This document shows, piece by piece, positions 31,403-39,728 of a DNA stretch of 43,296 nucleotides. The notes beneath the pieces are model-generated. The model did not search any database, had not been told where the DNA came from, and saw only the letters and a program-made list of their open reading frames with translations. The stretch comes from Bacillota bacterium. Its GTDB lineage: Bacteria; Bacillota; Clostridia; Tissierellales; MES13. The stretch is from positions 1 to 43,296 of the forward strand of contig VENA01000020.1 in the NCBI GenBank assembly GCA_009711785.1. Direction: 5' to 3'. The first letter of the stretch is position 1. Each line of letters starts with the position of its first letter. Made by a program: the position numbers and the translations under genes.

Positions 31403-32710
31403 ATGAAGGAAAATGTTAAAAAGAGTAATGATTTAAATGGAATTAAGTTTATATTATTTAGTCTTATAGGTATTTTCATATTTTTTATCCCAATAAAAAT
31501 AAATGATACATCAACTATACCATTAGATCATATTGTTAGTGGATTAAAAGTAACTCTACCTAGTTTAGCACCTATATATGCAATTATAATTATTATATTA
31601 GGTAGTATAAGACCCTTTTATAAAAAGACATGGAAAGAAAGTAAAGTAGATACTGTGTTTTCTTTTTTGAAGCTATTAGGAATCATAGTGTCATTAATGA
31701 TATATTTTGATTTTGGACCAGCATGGTTATTTGAACCTGATATGGGACCATTTTTATTTAATAAGCTAGTGATACCTGTAGGACTAATAGTCCCTGTAGG
31801 TGCAATATTTTTAACGTTTTTAGTAGGATATGGGTTATTAGAGTTTATAGGTGTTTTGATGAAACCTGTTATGAAACCTATATTTAAAACTCCAGGCAGA
31901 TCAGCAGTAGACGCAGTTGCATCCTTTGTAGGGAGTTATTCCATTGGGTTATTAATTACTAATAAGGTATTTAAAGAAGGAAAATATACAATTAAAGAAG
32001 CTTCAATAATAGCTACAGGGTTTTCAACAGTATCAGCAACATTTATGATTATAGTAGCTAAAACATTAGGACTTATGGAAATGTGGAATAAATACTTTTG
32101 GACAACTTTAATTATTACATTTTTAGTAACTGCAATAGTTGTAAGATTAAGACCTTTAAGAACTAAAGAAGATAAATGTATTACAGGTGAAAATAAACCA
32201 GAAAGAGATTTTAGTGGAAATATATTTGTAAATGCATGGGAAGAAGGAAAAAAGGCTGCATCTAATTCAGAAAGTGTAATTAATAATATTATAGATAACT
32301 TAAAAGATGGATTAGTAATGGCTATGGGAATCTTACCTACAATATTATCTGTAGGATTAATAGGTTTAGTTTTAGCTAAATATAGCCCTGTATTTGACGT
32401 TTTAGGATATGTATTTTACCCATTTACAAGATTACTTCAAATTCCAGAGGCTATGTTAGCGGCTAAGGCTAGTGCAGTGGGGATTGCAGAAATGTTTTTA
32501 CCAGCACTTTTAGTAGTAGAAGCTTCCCTTGTAACTAAATTTGTTGTAGGAATTATAAGTGTGTCGTCAATATTATTTTTCTCAGCATCAATACCTTGTA
32601 TTTTATCTACAGAAATACCTATAACTATACCAGAGATATTGATTATATGGCTTGAAAGGACAATTCTTACAATAATTATAGCCACTCCTGTTGCATATTT
32701 ATTATTATAA
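31403..32710 (+). CDS. YjiH family (nucleoside-recognition/GATE domain) membrane protein
   Basis: 435 residues with about 10-11 hydrophobic helices. YjiH hallmarks: LIVPVGAIFLTFLVGYGLLE, PIFKTPGRSAVDAVASFVGS, then YSIGLLITNKVFKEGKYT and EASIIATGFSTVSATFMIIV, the gate-like segments of the nucleoside-recognition superfamily. Transport is assumed from the fold, but the substrate is not established. AAGGAGG precedes the ATG. A strong terminator follows. Appears monocistronic. Confidence 0.9.
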   Translation: MKENVKKSNDLNGIKFILFSLIGIFIFFIPIKINDTSTIPLDHIVSGLKVTLPSLAPIYAIIIIILGSIRPFYKKTWKESKVDTVFSFLKLLGIIVSLMIYFDFGPAWLFEPDMGPFLFNKLVIPVGLIVPVGAIFLTFLVGYGLLEFIGVLMKPVMKPIFKTPGRSAVDAVASFVGSYSIGLLITNKVFKEGKYTIKEASIIATGFSTVSATFMIIVAKTLGLMEMWNKYFWTTLIITFLVTAIVVRLRPLRTKEDKCITGENKPERDFSGNIFVNAWEEGKKAASNSESVINNIIDNLKDGLVMAMGILPTILSVGLIGLVLAKYSPVFDVLGYVFYPFTRLLQIPEAMLAAKASAVGIAEMFLPALLVVEASLVTKFVVGIISVSSILFFSASIPCILSTEIPITIPEILIIWLERTILTIIIATPVAYLLL

Positions 32711-32718
32711 GTTAACTA

Positions 32719-32740
32719 CCCCCTCTTATTTAAGAGGGGG
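32719..32740 (+). terminator. Terminator after the YjiH gene
   Basis: CCCCCTCTTA (32719-32728) pairs perfectly with TAAGAGGGGG (32731-32740); ATTTATTT follows. Confidence 0.75.
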
Positions 32741-32836
32741 ATTTATTTAATATCAAAATTATAAAAATAAAGGATATTAATGGTAATCAGTTGAATATGT
32801 ATATATAAGGTTATTAAACTTTGAAGGGAGATTAAA

Positions 32837-34036
32837 ATGTATAGCTATGATTATTTAAAAAAATTATGTAAATTTCCCCATAGGGGTAGTTGCAGTGAAA
32901 ATGAAAAGAAAGCTTCTAAAAGTATTTACAATGAGATGAATGCGTTAGGGTTTAAAAATATTTTCATACAAAAGTTCAAAACACCAAAGGATTCTATGTA
33001 TAATTTGCCATTACAATTTGGTTTACTTATATTAATTTCTGGTGTTTTTTTGTTATTAAATATTCATAGTCTATATTTATCACTTTTTTTATTAATCCCG
33101 ATATTAATGATTGTATTTGAAGCAAAGGGGTCCTTAGTAGAAATTAACTTTTTCCCTAAATATGATTCTCAAAATATTATAGCCTATGACGATTATGATG
33201 ATAAGTTACCAACAGTTGTCATAACTGGTCATTATGATACACAAAAGGGAAGCCTATTATTTTCTTCTAAATTTCAAAATAAACTCCAAAAGTTATTCAA
33301 CATAGCTTATTTAGGTTTTATTACCATAATTATATCGATAATAACTAGTACAATTCTAGATAGAGTTATTTTACCAATAATTATACTAGATTTAATAGGA
33401 ATAATTATTACATCAATAGCTTTATTATTTCTTCTATATTGTAATATAACAGGTAAGTATGTAAATGGAGCTAATGATAATGCCACAGGTTCAGCTCTAA
33501 CAATGGCACTTAGTAGACATTTTAAAGAAAAGAAATTTTCAGATGAAGATTTTAATATGATTTTTTTATTAACAGGAAGTGAGGAAAATGGTTCTAAGGG
33601 AATGAAGGCTTTTTTAAGAAATTGGGGGAAAACTTTAGATAAAAATAATACTTATTTTTTAGTTATTGATAATATAGGAGCAGGAAATATTACATATTTA
33701 GATGGTGAAGGCATGATTATTAAAAAACATTACAATAGATTTTTAAAGGATTTAGCAAGTAAATTTAAAAAGGAATATGACATTAGATATAACGAAAAAT
33801 TATTATTGCCAACGGATTCATTACCAGTTTTAAATCAAGGTTTTAAATCAATTAGTTTCTTAGGTAAGGATGAGTTTGGGAATATAGAAAATTATCATTG
33901 GTATACAGATACTTTAGATAAGATTAGTTCTAAACACATGGAAAATACAGAAAACTTTTTTATAGATTATATAAATTTATTGTTTGAAAAACTTTCAAAC
34001 AAATCTAATAATAGGATATTTAATAATGAAAGATAA
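32837..34036 (+). CDS. M28 family zinc peptidase with internal membrane helices
   Basis: 399 residues. M28 two-zinc motifs are complete in order: VVITGHYDTQKG (His, Asp), YVNGANDNATGSA (Asp), LTGSEENGSKGMKAF (Glu pair), FLVIDNIGAG (Asp) and ENYHWYTDTLDKI (His). Unlike ordinary M28 enzymes, hydrophobic segments sit at about residues 57-95 and again at about 155-205 between the first and second ligand blocks, so the catalytic domain is threaded with a membrane anchor. It should be an aminopeptidase or glutaminyl-cyclase-like enzyme; the substrate is unknown. GAAGGGAG precedes the ATG. The nitroreductase gene follows 29 bases on. Confidence 0.87.
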   Translation: MYSYDYLKKLCKFPHRGSCSENEKKASKSIYNEMNALGFKNIFIQKFKTPKDSMYNLPLQFGLLILISGVFLLLNIHSLYLSLFLLIPILMIVFEAKGSLVEINFFPKYDSQNIIAYDDYDDKLPTVVITGHYDTQKGSLLFSSKFQNKLQKLFNIAYLGFITIIISIITSTILDRVILPIIILDLIGIIITSIALLFLLYCNITGKYVNGANDNATGSALTMALSRHFKEKKFSDEDFNMIFLLTGSEENGSKGMKAFLRNWGKTLDKNNTYFLVIDNIGAGNITYLDGEGMIIKKHYNRFLKDLASKFKKEYDIRYNEKLLLPTDSLPVLNQGFKSISFLGKDEFGNIENYHWYTDTLDKISSKHMENTENFFIDYINLLFEKLSNKSNNRIFNNER

Positions 34037-34065
34037 ATAATTTATAAAACAAAAGGAGGAATTAG

Positions 34066-34845
34066 ATGAATGATGTTTTAAAAACTATTGATAAAAGGGT
34101 TTCATTAAGAAAGTATAAAGATACACAAATTACAGATGAACATAAAGAAAGAATAATAAAAAGTGCCATGAGGGCACCAACAGCTGGTAATATGATGCTT
34201 TACTCAATAATAACAGTAGAAGATGATAAAAAGAAAGAAAAGCTAAGTAAAAGTTGTGATAATCAACCATTTATTAAGAATGCACCCTTAGTATTAATAT
34301 TTTTAGCAGATATGCAAAGGTGGTATGATTATTATAAAAGTTGTGATGTTGAAAAGTATTGTGAAGATAATGATTTAGAATTTAGAGGGCCAGAGGTATC
34401 TGATTTATTATTAGCTTCAAATGATGCTATTATTGCAGCACAAAACGCTGTTATAGCAGCAGAATCATTAAATATAGGCTCCTGTTATATTGGAGACATT
34501 ATGGAAAATTATGAAATACATAAAGAAATGCTTAATTTACCTGATTTAGTATTTCCTATATCTATGTTATGTTTAGGATATTATCCTGAGGATAGTAAAA
34601 GAATTATAAAACCTAGATTTAATAAAAAATATATAGTATATAACGAAGAATATAAAAGACTAACAAATGATGAGTTTAAAGATATGTTTAGTCATTTAGA
34701 AAAAGTAATTCCTGATAAAAATAAGTTTAATGCAAAAAATCCAGGACAATTTATATATGCTAGAAAAACAGGAGCTGAATTTTCAAAGGAAATGGTAAGG
34801 TCTGTTAATAAAGCCTTAGAAAAGTGGGATGGTAAAAAACTCTAG
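34066..34845 (+). CDS. Nitroreductase family protein, NfsA-like
   Basis: 259 residues with the FMN-binding nitroreductase fold: IDKRVSLRKYKDTQITDEHK, MRAPTAGNMMLYSIITVED (the R-A-P-t-x-g-n-x FMN block) and SLNIGSCYIGDIMEN. The C-terminal extension (KRIIKPRFNKKYIVYNEEY) fits the NfsA/FRP group. Such enzymes reduce nitroaromatics, quinones or flavins with NAD(P)H. AAAGGAGG precedes the ATG. Follows the M28 gene closely and precedes an OsmC protein by 93 bases, a gap that contains its own -10-like TG-A-TATACT. Confidence 0.9.
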   Translation: MNDVLKTIDKRVSLRKYKDTQITDEHKERIIKSAMRAPTAGNMMLYSIITVEDDKKKEKLSKSCDNQPFIKNAPLVLIFLADMQRWYDYYKSCDVEKYCEDNDLEFRGPEVSDLLLASNDAIIAAQNAVIAAESLNIGSCYIGDIMENYEIHKEMLNLPDLVFPISMLCLGYYPEDSKRIIKPRFNKKYIVYNEEYKRLTNDEFKDMFSHLEKVIPDKNKFNAKNPGQFIYARKTGAEFSKEMVRSVNKALEKWDGKKL

Positions 34846-34938
34846 CTAGAAATGAAATTCTTCTAAAATATGATATACTGTTTAAATTTATCCTTTATAG
34901 GGTAATTATGGTATGTAAATAAATTTAGGAGGGATTTT

Positions 34939-35379
34939 ATGGCTTTAGAGACTTTAAAAGCAAAGGTGAAAAAAGGTGAAGGATTAGCAGTAGAAGCAGA
35001 ATCTAGAGGATTTAATATAAAAATGGATGAGCCTAAGGATCAAGGTGGTACAGATACTGGAATGAATCCAATGGAGCTTATTTTATGTGGATTAGGAGGT
35101 TGTCAGACCATTGTAGCTTCTGCATTTGCTAAATTTAAAGGTATAGATTTAAAGGACTTTTGGATTGAATTAGAAGGTGATCTAGACACAGATGGTTTTA
35201 AAGGTAAAGAAGGTGTAAGACCAGGCTATCAAGAGATTAGATACAAAATACATATAAAAAGCGATTCTCCAGAGGATGAGGTTAGAGAATTTGTTGATTT
35301 TATAGAAAAAACTTGTCCAGTAGGGGATTCTTTAGGCAATGAAGTGAAATTAAAAAAATCTGATGTTATCATTGAATAA
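34939..35379 (+). CDS. OsmC/Ohr family peroxidase-like protein
   Basis: 146 residues. Both redox cysteines are present: LCGLGGCQTIVASAFAKFK (first Cys on the central helix) and IEKTCPVGDSLG (second, with the conserved C-P-V/I). MNPMELILCGLGG matches the P-x-e-L-l-x-a-L-x-x-C pattern. Cytoplasmic; reduces organic hydroperoxides in characterised members. An extended -10 (TG-A-TATACT, 34871-34879) upstream suggests its own promoter; AGGAGGG is the SD. Terminator follows. Confidence 0.92.
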   Translation: MALETLKAKVKKGEGLAVEAESRGFNIKMDEPKDQGGTDTGMNPMELILCGLGGCQTIVASAFAKFKGIDLKDFWIELEGDLDTDGFKGKEGVRPGYQEIRYKIHIKSDSPEDEVREFVDFIEKTCPVGDSLGNEVKLKKSDVIIE

Positions 35380-35380
35380 C

Positions 35381-35418
35381 AAAAAGGCTATTAGTTTTTA
35401 ACTAATAGCCCTTTTTTT
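35381..35418. terminator. Bidirectional terminator, OsmC / DUF3810
   Basis: GGCTATTAGTT (35386-35396) pairs with AACTAATAGCC (35400-35410); A run before, T run after (to 35418). It includes the stop of the convergent DUF3810 gene. Confidence 0.85.
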
Positions 35419-36491
35419 CTATATTCTGCAATTAAAAGATCAACCATTTTTCCATAACTATGGATTCCATCTTCCTGCATATTTGACTTTAAATAGGCAT
35501 TATTTATTTTAGAGGAAGTTTCTTCTAAAAAACCTTCATATTTATTCCAAAAGTCATTTATAGCAATAAGATCTCTTTTAACCCCATCACTATATTTTGT
35601 TTTTAGTTTTAGAAACTCCTCCCTATCATATTTATATAAGGCATTCATAGAATAAATTACTCCTAGAAGTGTTCCTGAATATTTATAACTAACATTAGGA
35701 TGTATATTACATGTAACATATGCTATATAATTAGCTTCATCTTCCTTTGCAAAGCCTCTTTGATGGGCCATTTCATGAAAAGTAGTAACAGGAAACATAC
35801 TATCAGGTATAAACATATTTACATTTGCTTCTGATGTAAAGGGAAAATATATACCAGATATGCCTAGATAAGAGAGTATATTAGACATATAGACAGGTTT
35901 AGGGTTACCATATTTACCTTTAAGTTCAGGATATAGCTTTGATGAAAGTCTATAACCTTTATATGCATTTTTTAGACAATATGATTTTCCCCTAGGTAAA
36001 TACATAATACCTAATTCATTTTCTTTTACCTTTTTTCTTAGTTTATTAGCTTTTTTTATAAGCACTTCATTTAAAGAAATAAGCTCATCTACCTTTGCAG
36101 GTTTTACATTTAAATTACTTATCTCAGAGAAAGTTAAGCGTTGATAATTAAGACCCCATATACTTATAAAGGTAAAATAAATTATACCTAAAGTTATTGT
36201 AATTTTAATTAAAGAGTTAAAAAGTGTTTTTTTAATTTCATTAAATTTAAAATTTCTAAAAAATTTTATAAGGGTAATTAATAAGTATAAAATAAAAAGT
36301 ATTACTAATAGTTCTCCTAAGGAAAAGGGAAAAATTCCAGTTATTATACTTAAGGGTTGAGAAATCACCCTATATATACCATTAGAATAATACTGTTCTA
36401 TAAGATTAGGAGCAAATGATAATACATATGAAAGGAAAAATCCTAAGGGTAAAAGTAGAATTAATATAATTTTTGTTTTTTTATATTTCAT
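35391..36491 (-). CDS. DUF3810 family membrane zincin-like protein
   Basis: 366 residues when begun at the ATG whose complement is 36489-36491; GTG (36500) and ATG (36497) a few codons earlier are alternatives but abut the poor SD-like AAAGAAAG. Three hydrophobic helices in the first 130 residues (ILLLPLGFFLSYVLSF, LGELLVILFILYLLITLI, ITLGIIYFTFISIWGLNYQR) then a soluble domain with FPVTTFHEMAHQRGFAKEDE, an HExxH motif followed by E-x-E-A-N-Y, i.e. a probable zinc peptidase. The family is DUF3810, function unknown. Monocistronic, convergent with OsmC. Confidence 0.85.
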   Translation of the reverse strand: MKYKKTKIILILLLPLGFFLSYVLSFAPNLIEQYYSNGIYRVISQPLSIITGIFPFSLGELLVILFILYLLITLIKFFRNFKFNEIKKTLFNSLIKITITLGIIYFTFISIWGLNYQRLTFSEISNLNVKPAKVDELISLNEVLIKKANKLRKKVKENELGIMYLPRGKSYCLKNAYKGYRLSSKLYPELKGKYGNPKPVYMSNILSYLGISGIYFPFTSEANVNMFIPDSMFPVTTFHEMAHQRGFAKEDEANYIAYVTCNIHPNVSYKYSGTLLGVIYSMNALYKYDREEFLKLKTKYSDGVKRDLIAINDFWNKYEGFLEETSSKINNAYLKSNMQEDGIHSYGKMVDLLIAEYRKKGLLVKN

Positions 36492-36670
36492 AGACATCAC
36501 TTTCTTTAATTATTTGTTTATTATAATATATCATAAATATTTAAATAAATTCATATTATGCTTAAAAGTTTTACATTTAATTTCTGAAAAGGAAAATCCC
36601 TTATAGATAAAGAAGAATATAAAAGAAGTAGAAGTTAAATATAAAATATAGGAAAATAAGGGTGAAACTA

Positions 36671-37375
36671 ATGGAGATAGATAAAATCATTAATAAGTTA
36701 AAGGAAGATGAAATGAAAAATATTAATATGATTAATTTTATAAAAGATTATCCAATAGAGGATATGAAGATTATAGGAAATTCAATACTAATAAAGGGAA
36801 AAAGTGACCATAGTTGGAATTATATAAGTAGTTCATCAAAGGAAGAATTTAAAAAATTAAATAAATATTTTGAAGGTGAAAAATATTTCGCTGTAGTTGA
36901 AGATTGGATGGTACCTATAATATTAAAAAATAAAGAACTTGATTGGAAATTATCCTGTAAAAAATTATATTTTCCTAGAGAAAATAACTTGCCTAATGAG
37001 TATTATAAAGCAGAAAACTTAAGCTTAAAGGATGCAGAATATATTTATAAAAACTCAAAATATAAGGATTTTACTTCTGAAGATTATATAAAAGAAAGAA
37101 TAAAGAAAGGGAATGGATTAGGCATATATAAAGATAGATTGATAGCTTGGATATTAAGCCATGATGATGGTGCTATTGGTTTTATTAATGTTTTAGATGA
37201 ATATAGAAATAAAGGTTTAGCTATGGATTTAACTATTTCAATGATAAAAAAACTACGAGAGTTAAATAAAATTCCCTTTGTGCATATAGAAGAGGATAAT
37301 ATTAAGTCTATGAACTTAGCAAAAAAGGTAGGTTTTATAGATGATAGATTTGTTCATTGGATTAAACTTAAATAA
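36671..37375 (+). CDS. GNAT-type acetyltransferase
   Basis: 234 residues from ATG 36671, which is correctly spaced from AAGGGTGA; an in-frame GTG three codons earlier overlaps that SD. N-terminal ~120 residues are a helical domain of unknown kind; the C-terminal ~110 carry a GNAT core: IGFINVLDEYRNKGLAMDLT (acetyl-CoA site, R-N-K-G-L-A) and HIEEDNIKSMNLAKKVGFID. Resembles the FR47/GCN5-like group. Stop and the following ATG are adjacent; the downstream gene's true start lies 15 bases on, so they form an operon. Confidence 0.82.
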   Translation: MEIDKIINKLKEDEMKNINMINFIKDYPIEDMKIIGNSILIKGKSDHSWNYISSSSKEEFKKLNKYFEGEKYFAVVEDWMVPIILKNKELDWKLSCKKLYFPRENNLPNEYYKAENLSLKDAEYIYKNSKYKDFTSEDYIKERIKKGNGLGIYKDRLIAWILSHDDGAIGFINVLDEYRNKGLAMDLTISMIKKLRELNKIPFVHIEEDNIKSMNLAKKVGFIDDRFVHWIKLK

Positions 37376-37390
37376 ATGAGGAGAATTTTA

Positions 37391-38437
37391 ATGAGAAAAG
37401 TTATTTTAATAATTTTAGTTATTATAATTTTTATACCTTTAATAGGTTATACAAATGGTGGGCCAACTATATCAAATCCTAATACTAATGGATATTTAAA
37501 ATTTGATGATAATTCTAAAATAGCTTTAAATAAAGAAGAGGTAAGTTTTTCATATATCAATAAACCTTCTTTTATTGGAGAGGGAGATTTCAGTGTTAAA
37601 TACTATTTAGAAAATACATCAAATATTAAAAAGAATATTAAAATCATATTTGTAACTTCATCAGGCGGTAATAATAGATTTAAAGTTAAAGTAAATGGTA
37701 AGGATATTAAAGTTAAAAGTTATGATTCTAGCCTTGTTATTGATAATTGGAAACCAGTAGCAATAAATGAAATAAAAGAACCTGTAAGTGGTAAAAAGCT
37801 AAGTTCACTTATAGGGTTTAAAAGGATAAAAGGAATAAATAAAAATTATCCAGGATATATAGAAATACCCCTTACCTTTAATAAAAAAGAATCTAAAATA
37901 TTAGAAATAAATTACATAGATTTTAGTGCTTTATATAGAAAAGAGGCTGTTGTAAATCCAGTATATGCACATTTATACTATCTTACGCCTGCTAAGTTTT
38001 TTAAAGGTGAGCCTGAGATTAAATTAAAGGTAAAACTACCAGATGAAGGGAATTATAAACTTTCATCTAATATAAAATTAGAAAAGATAAATAATAATAC
38101 TTACGAAAGAACTATAAAAAAAATACCTAAGAAGGAATGGCTTTTTTCTTTTACAAATACTAAAAATCTTTACTTTGATACTAATGAAAATATTAAGCAT
38201 TTAATGTTTTCTATATTAGTAATAGTATTATTAATGGGTATCTTTTATATTATTCAAATTAAGACGAAAATAAAATATATAATACCTATAGGATCAATTT
38301 TAATATTTTTTTTCATAAAAGAGGTTATTACAAAAATAAAAGGTGGATATGGAGATGTGATATACTTTTCTGTTTTTTATATTTTAATAGGATTTACTCT
38401 TTATAAACTTAATAAAAAAGCAAAAGATAAGTTCTAA
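37391..38437 (+). CDS. Exported protein with C-terminal membrane helices, unknown function
   Basis: 348 residues from ATG 37391, chosen over ATG 37376 because GAGGAGA lies between them at SD distance. Signal peptide MRKVILIILVIIIFIPLIG cleaved near TNG, then a ~240-residue beta-rich extracellular region starting GGPTISNPNTNGYLK, then three hydrophobic helices near the C-terminus (LMFSILVIVLLMGIFYI, IIPIGSILIFFFI, VIYFSVFYILIGFTLY). No family recognised. Built like the protein at 8704 and, like it, follows a GNAT gene. Confidence 0.72.
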   Translation: MRKVILIILVIIIFIPLIGYTNGGPTISNPNTNGYLKFDDNSKIALNKEEVSFSYINKPSFIGEGDFSVKYYLENTSNIKKNIKIIFVTSSGGNNRFKVKVNGKDIKVKSYDSSLVIDNWKPVAINEIKEPVSGKKLSSLIGFKRIKGINKNYPGYIEIPLTFNKKESKILEINYIDFSALYRKEAVVNPVYAHLYYLTPAKFFKGEPEIKLKVKLPDEGNYKLSSNIKLEKINNNTYERTIKKIPKKEWLFSFTNTKNLYFDTNENIKHLMFSILVIVLLMGIFYIIQIKTKIKYIIPIGSILIFFFIKEVITKIKGGYGDVIYFSVFYILIGFTLYKLNKKAKDKF

Positions 38438-38547
38438 CATAGACATTGTTAATATATTATCACTAAACTATAGATATTTTTAATTAGATATATCAAAAAT
38501 AATAACGTATAATTTAGGAGGACTAAATATTTAATAGGAGTGATAAT

Positions 38548-39144
38548 ATGAGTAAAAATAATAGCGTATACGCTATGGCCTTTGCATCTATGGGGATAGT
38601 TATTAACTTAGTATTTGGAACAGCAGTAGCTACTTTAAAAATTCCTTTATTATTTTTAGATACTATAGGAACAATATTTACTGCTGTATTGTTAGGACCA
38701 TTGTATGGTGCAGTAACTGGAGGGTTGACAAATATAATCCAAGGGATGTTAACTAATCCTAAAAGTGTACCATTTGCTTTAGTAAATATTGTTGTAGGTT
38801 TGATAGTAGGGTTTATAGCTAAAAAATATAAGTTCAATTATAAAATAGCTGTAATTGTAGGATTAATTTTGTCTGTAGTAGCACCTTTAGTAGGTACACC
38901 TATAGCAGTGTTTATATATGGAGGAGTAACTGGCGGAGGAACTGATCTTATATTTGCATGGTTACTTAAATCAGGAAAATCAATATTTACAGCAGCTTTT
39001 ATACCACGAATTTATGGGAATTTTATTGATAAGATAGCAAGTTGTTTGTTAGTAGCATTTTTAATCACAAGATTACCTAAGGAACTTTTAAATAAGTTTG
39101 GAGGCAGTAATGAACAGAGAGAAAAAGTTAATATTAATAGCTAA
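38548..39144 (+). CDS. ECF transporter S-component, substrate unknown
   Basis: 198 residues, six hydrophobic helices. The order AMAFASMGIVINLVFGT, LDTIGTIFTAVLLGPLYGAV, TGGLTNIIQGMLTNPKSVPF is that of ECF S-components (the loop with L-D-x-x-G-t and G-P-l-x-G-a-x-x-G resembles CblT/HtsT-type members). S-components bind a vitamin or base and rely on a shared EcfAAT module, none of which is in the window. GGAGTGAT precedes the ATG and TATAAT lies near 38510. It overlaps the next gene by 35 bases, so the two are coupled. Confidence 0.85.
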   Translation: MSKNNSVYAMAFASMGIVINLVFGTAVATLKIPLLFLDTIGTIFTAVLLGPLYGAVTGGLTNIIQGMLTNPKSVPFALVNIVVGLIVGFIAKKYKFNYKIAVIVGLILSVVAPLVGTPIAVFIYGGVTGGGTDLIFAWLLKSGKSIFTAAFIPRIYGNFIDKIASCLLVAFLITRLPKELLNKFGGSNEQREKVNINS

Positions 39145-39607
39145 TTGTATACTTAATCAAAACAGTGTTGTAAAGCCTCTAGCACGGGCTAAGGGAGCAT
39201 ATAACGATATTGTAAAGGAAATTATTGATAAAGATATTGGTATAATACAATTACCCTGTGCTGAATTTAGATATCTAGGTGAGAATAGACCCTCTATGAC
39301 AAAGAAGGAATATGATACTTTTGAATTTAGAGATTTATGTAAAAATTTAGCACAAGAAATGATAACTCAGATAAAAGAATATTTAAAGCATGGTTATAAA
39401 ATAGTTGGACTAATTGGTATTAATCAAAGCCCAACTTGTGATATAAGTGGAGATAGGGGAATTTTTATGGAGGAGTTATTCTATTTTTTAAATAAGGAAG
39501 ATATAGAAATTCCTACAATAGAAATACCAACCTACTATAAAGAAAATGAAAAAAATGAAGATTTTTTAAAGGAACTCAAGTTATTTTTAACCTCTAGTAT
39601 ATACTAG
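39110..39607 (+). CDS. CD3072/TudS-related putative desulfidase
   Basis: 165 residues from ATG 39110, which follows GGAGG inside the S-component gene. Three cysteines at family positions, Cys13 (ANCILNQNSV), Cys50 (IIQLPCAEFRY) and Cys110 (GINQSPTCDISGDRG), match those that hold the Fe-S cluster in TudS, the thiouracil desulfidase; the middle part has ENRPSMTKKEYDTFEFRD as in the CD3072 subfamily. Predicted to remove sulfur from a thiolated small molecule. Overlap with an ECF S-component suggests the transporter brings in its substrate, which is an inference. Ends within a palindrome. Confidence 0.8.
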   Translation: MNREKKLILIANCILNQNSVVKPLARAKGAYNDIVKEIIDKDIGIIQLPCAEFRYLGENRPSMTKKEYDTFEFRDLCKNLAQEMITQIKEYLKHGYKIVGLIGINQSPTCDISGDRGIFMEELFYFLNKEDIEIPTIEIPTYYKENEKNEDFLKELKLFLTSSIY

Positions 39608-39612
39608 AGGTT
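39589..39612. terminator. Palindromic terminator after the TudS-like gene
   Basis: AACCTCTAGTAT (39589-39600) and ATACTAGAGGTT (39601-39612) form a perfect palindrome, followed by ATTTTATT. It includes the stop codon of the gene. Confidence 0.65.
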
Positions 39613-39728
39613 ATTTTATTAAATATTTATAAAATAACACTGTATATTTTAAAGAAATTTATATTTTTAAAGTAAACGCCACAATTTTTGGGTAATATTA
39701 ATAATAGATGTAAAAGGAGGAATTTACT

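Noticed and set aside
38523..38837. 104-codon minus-strand frame over the ECF S-component
   Set aside because: Antisense shadow of a membrane protein gene with a good SD; no own SD.
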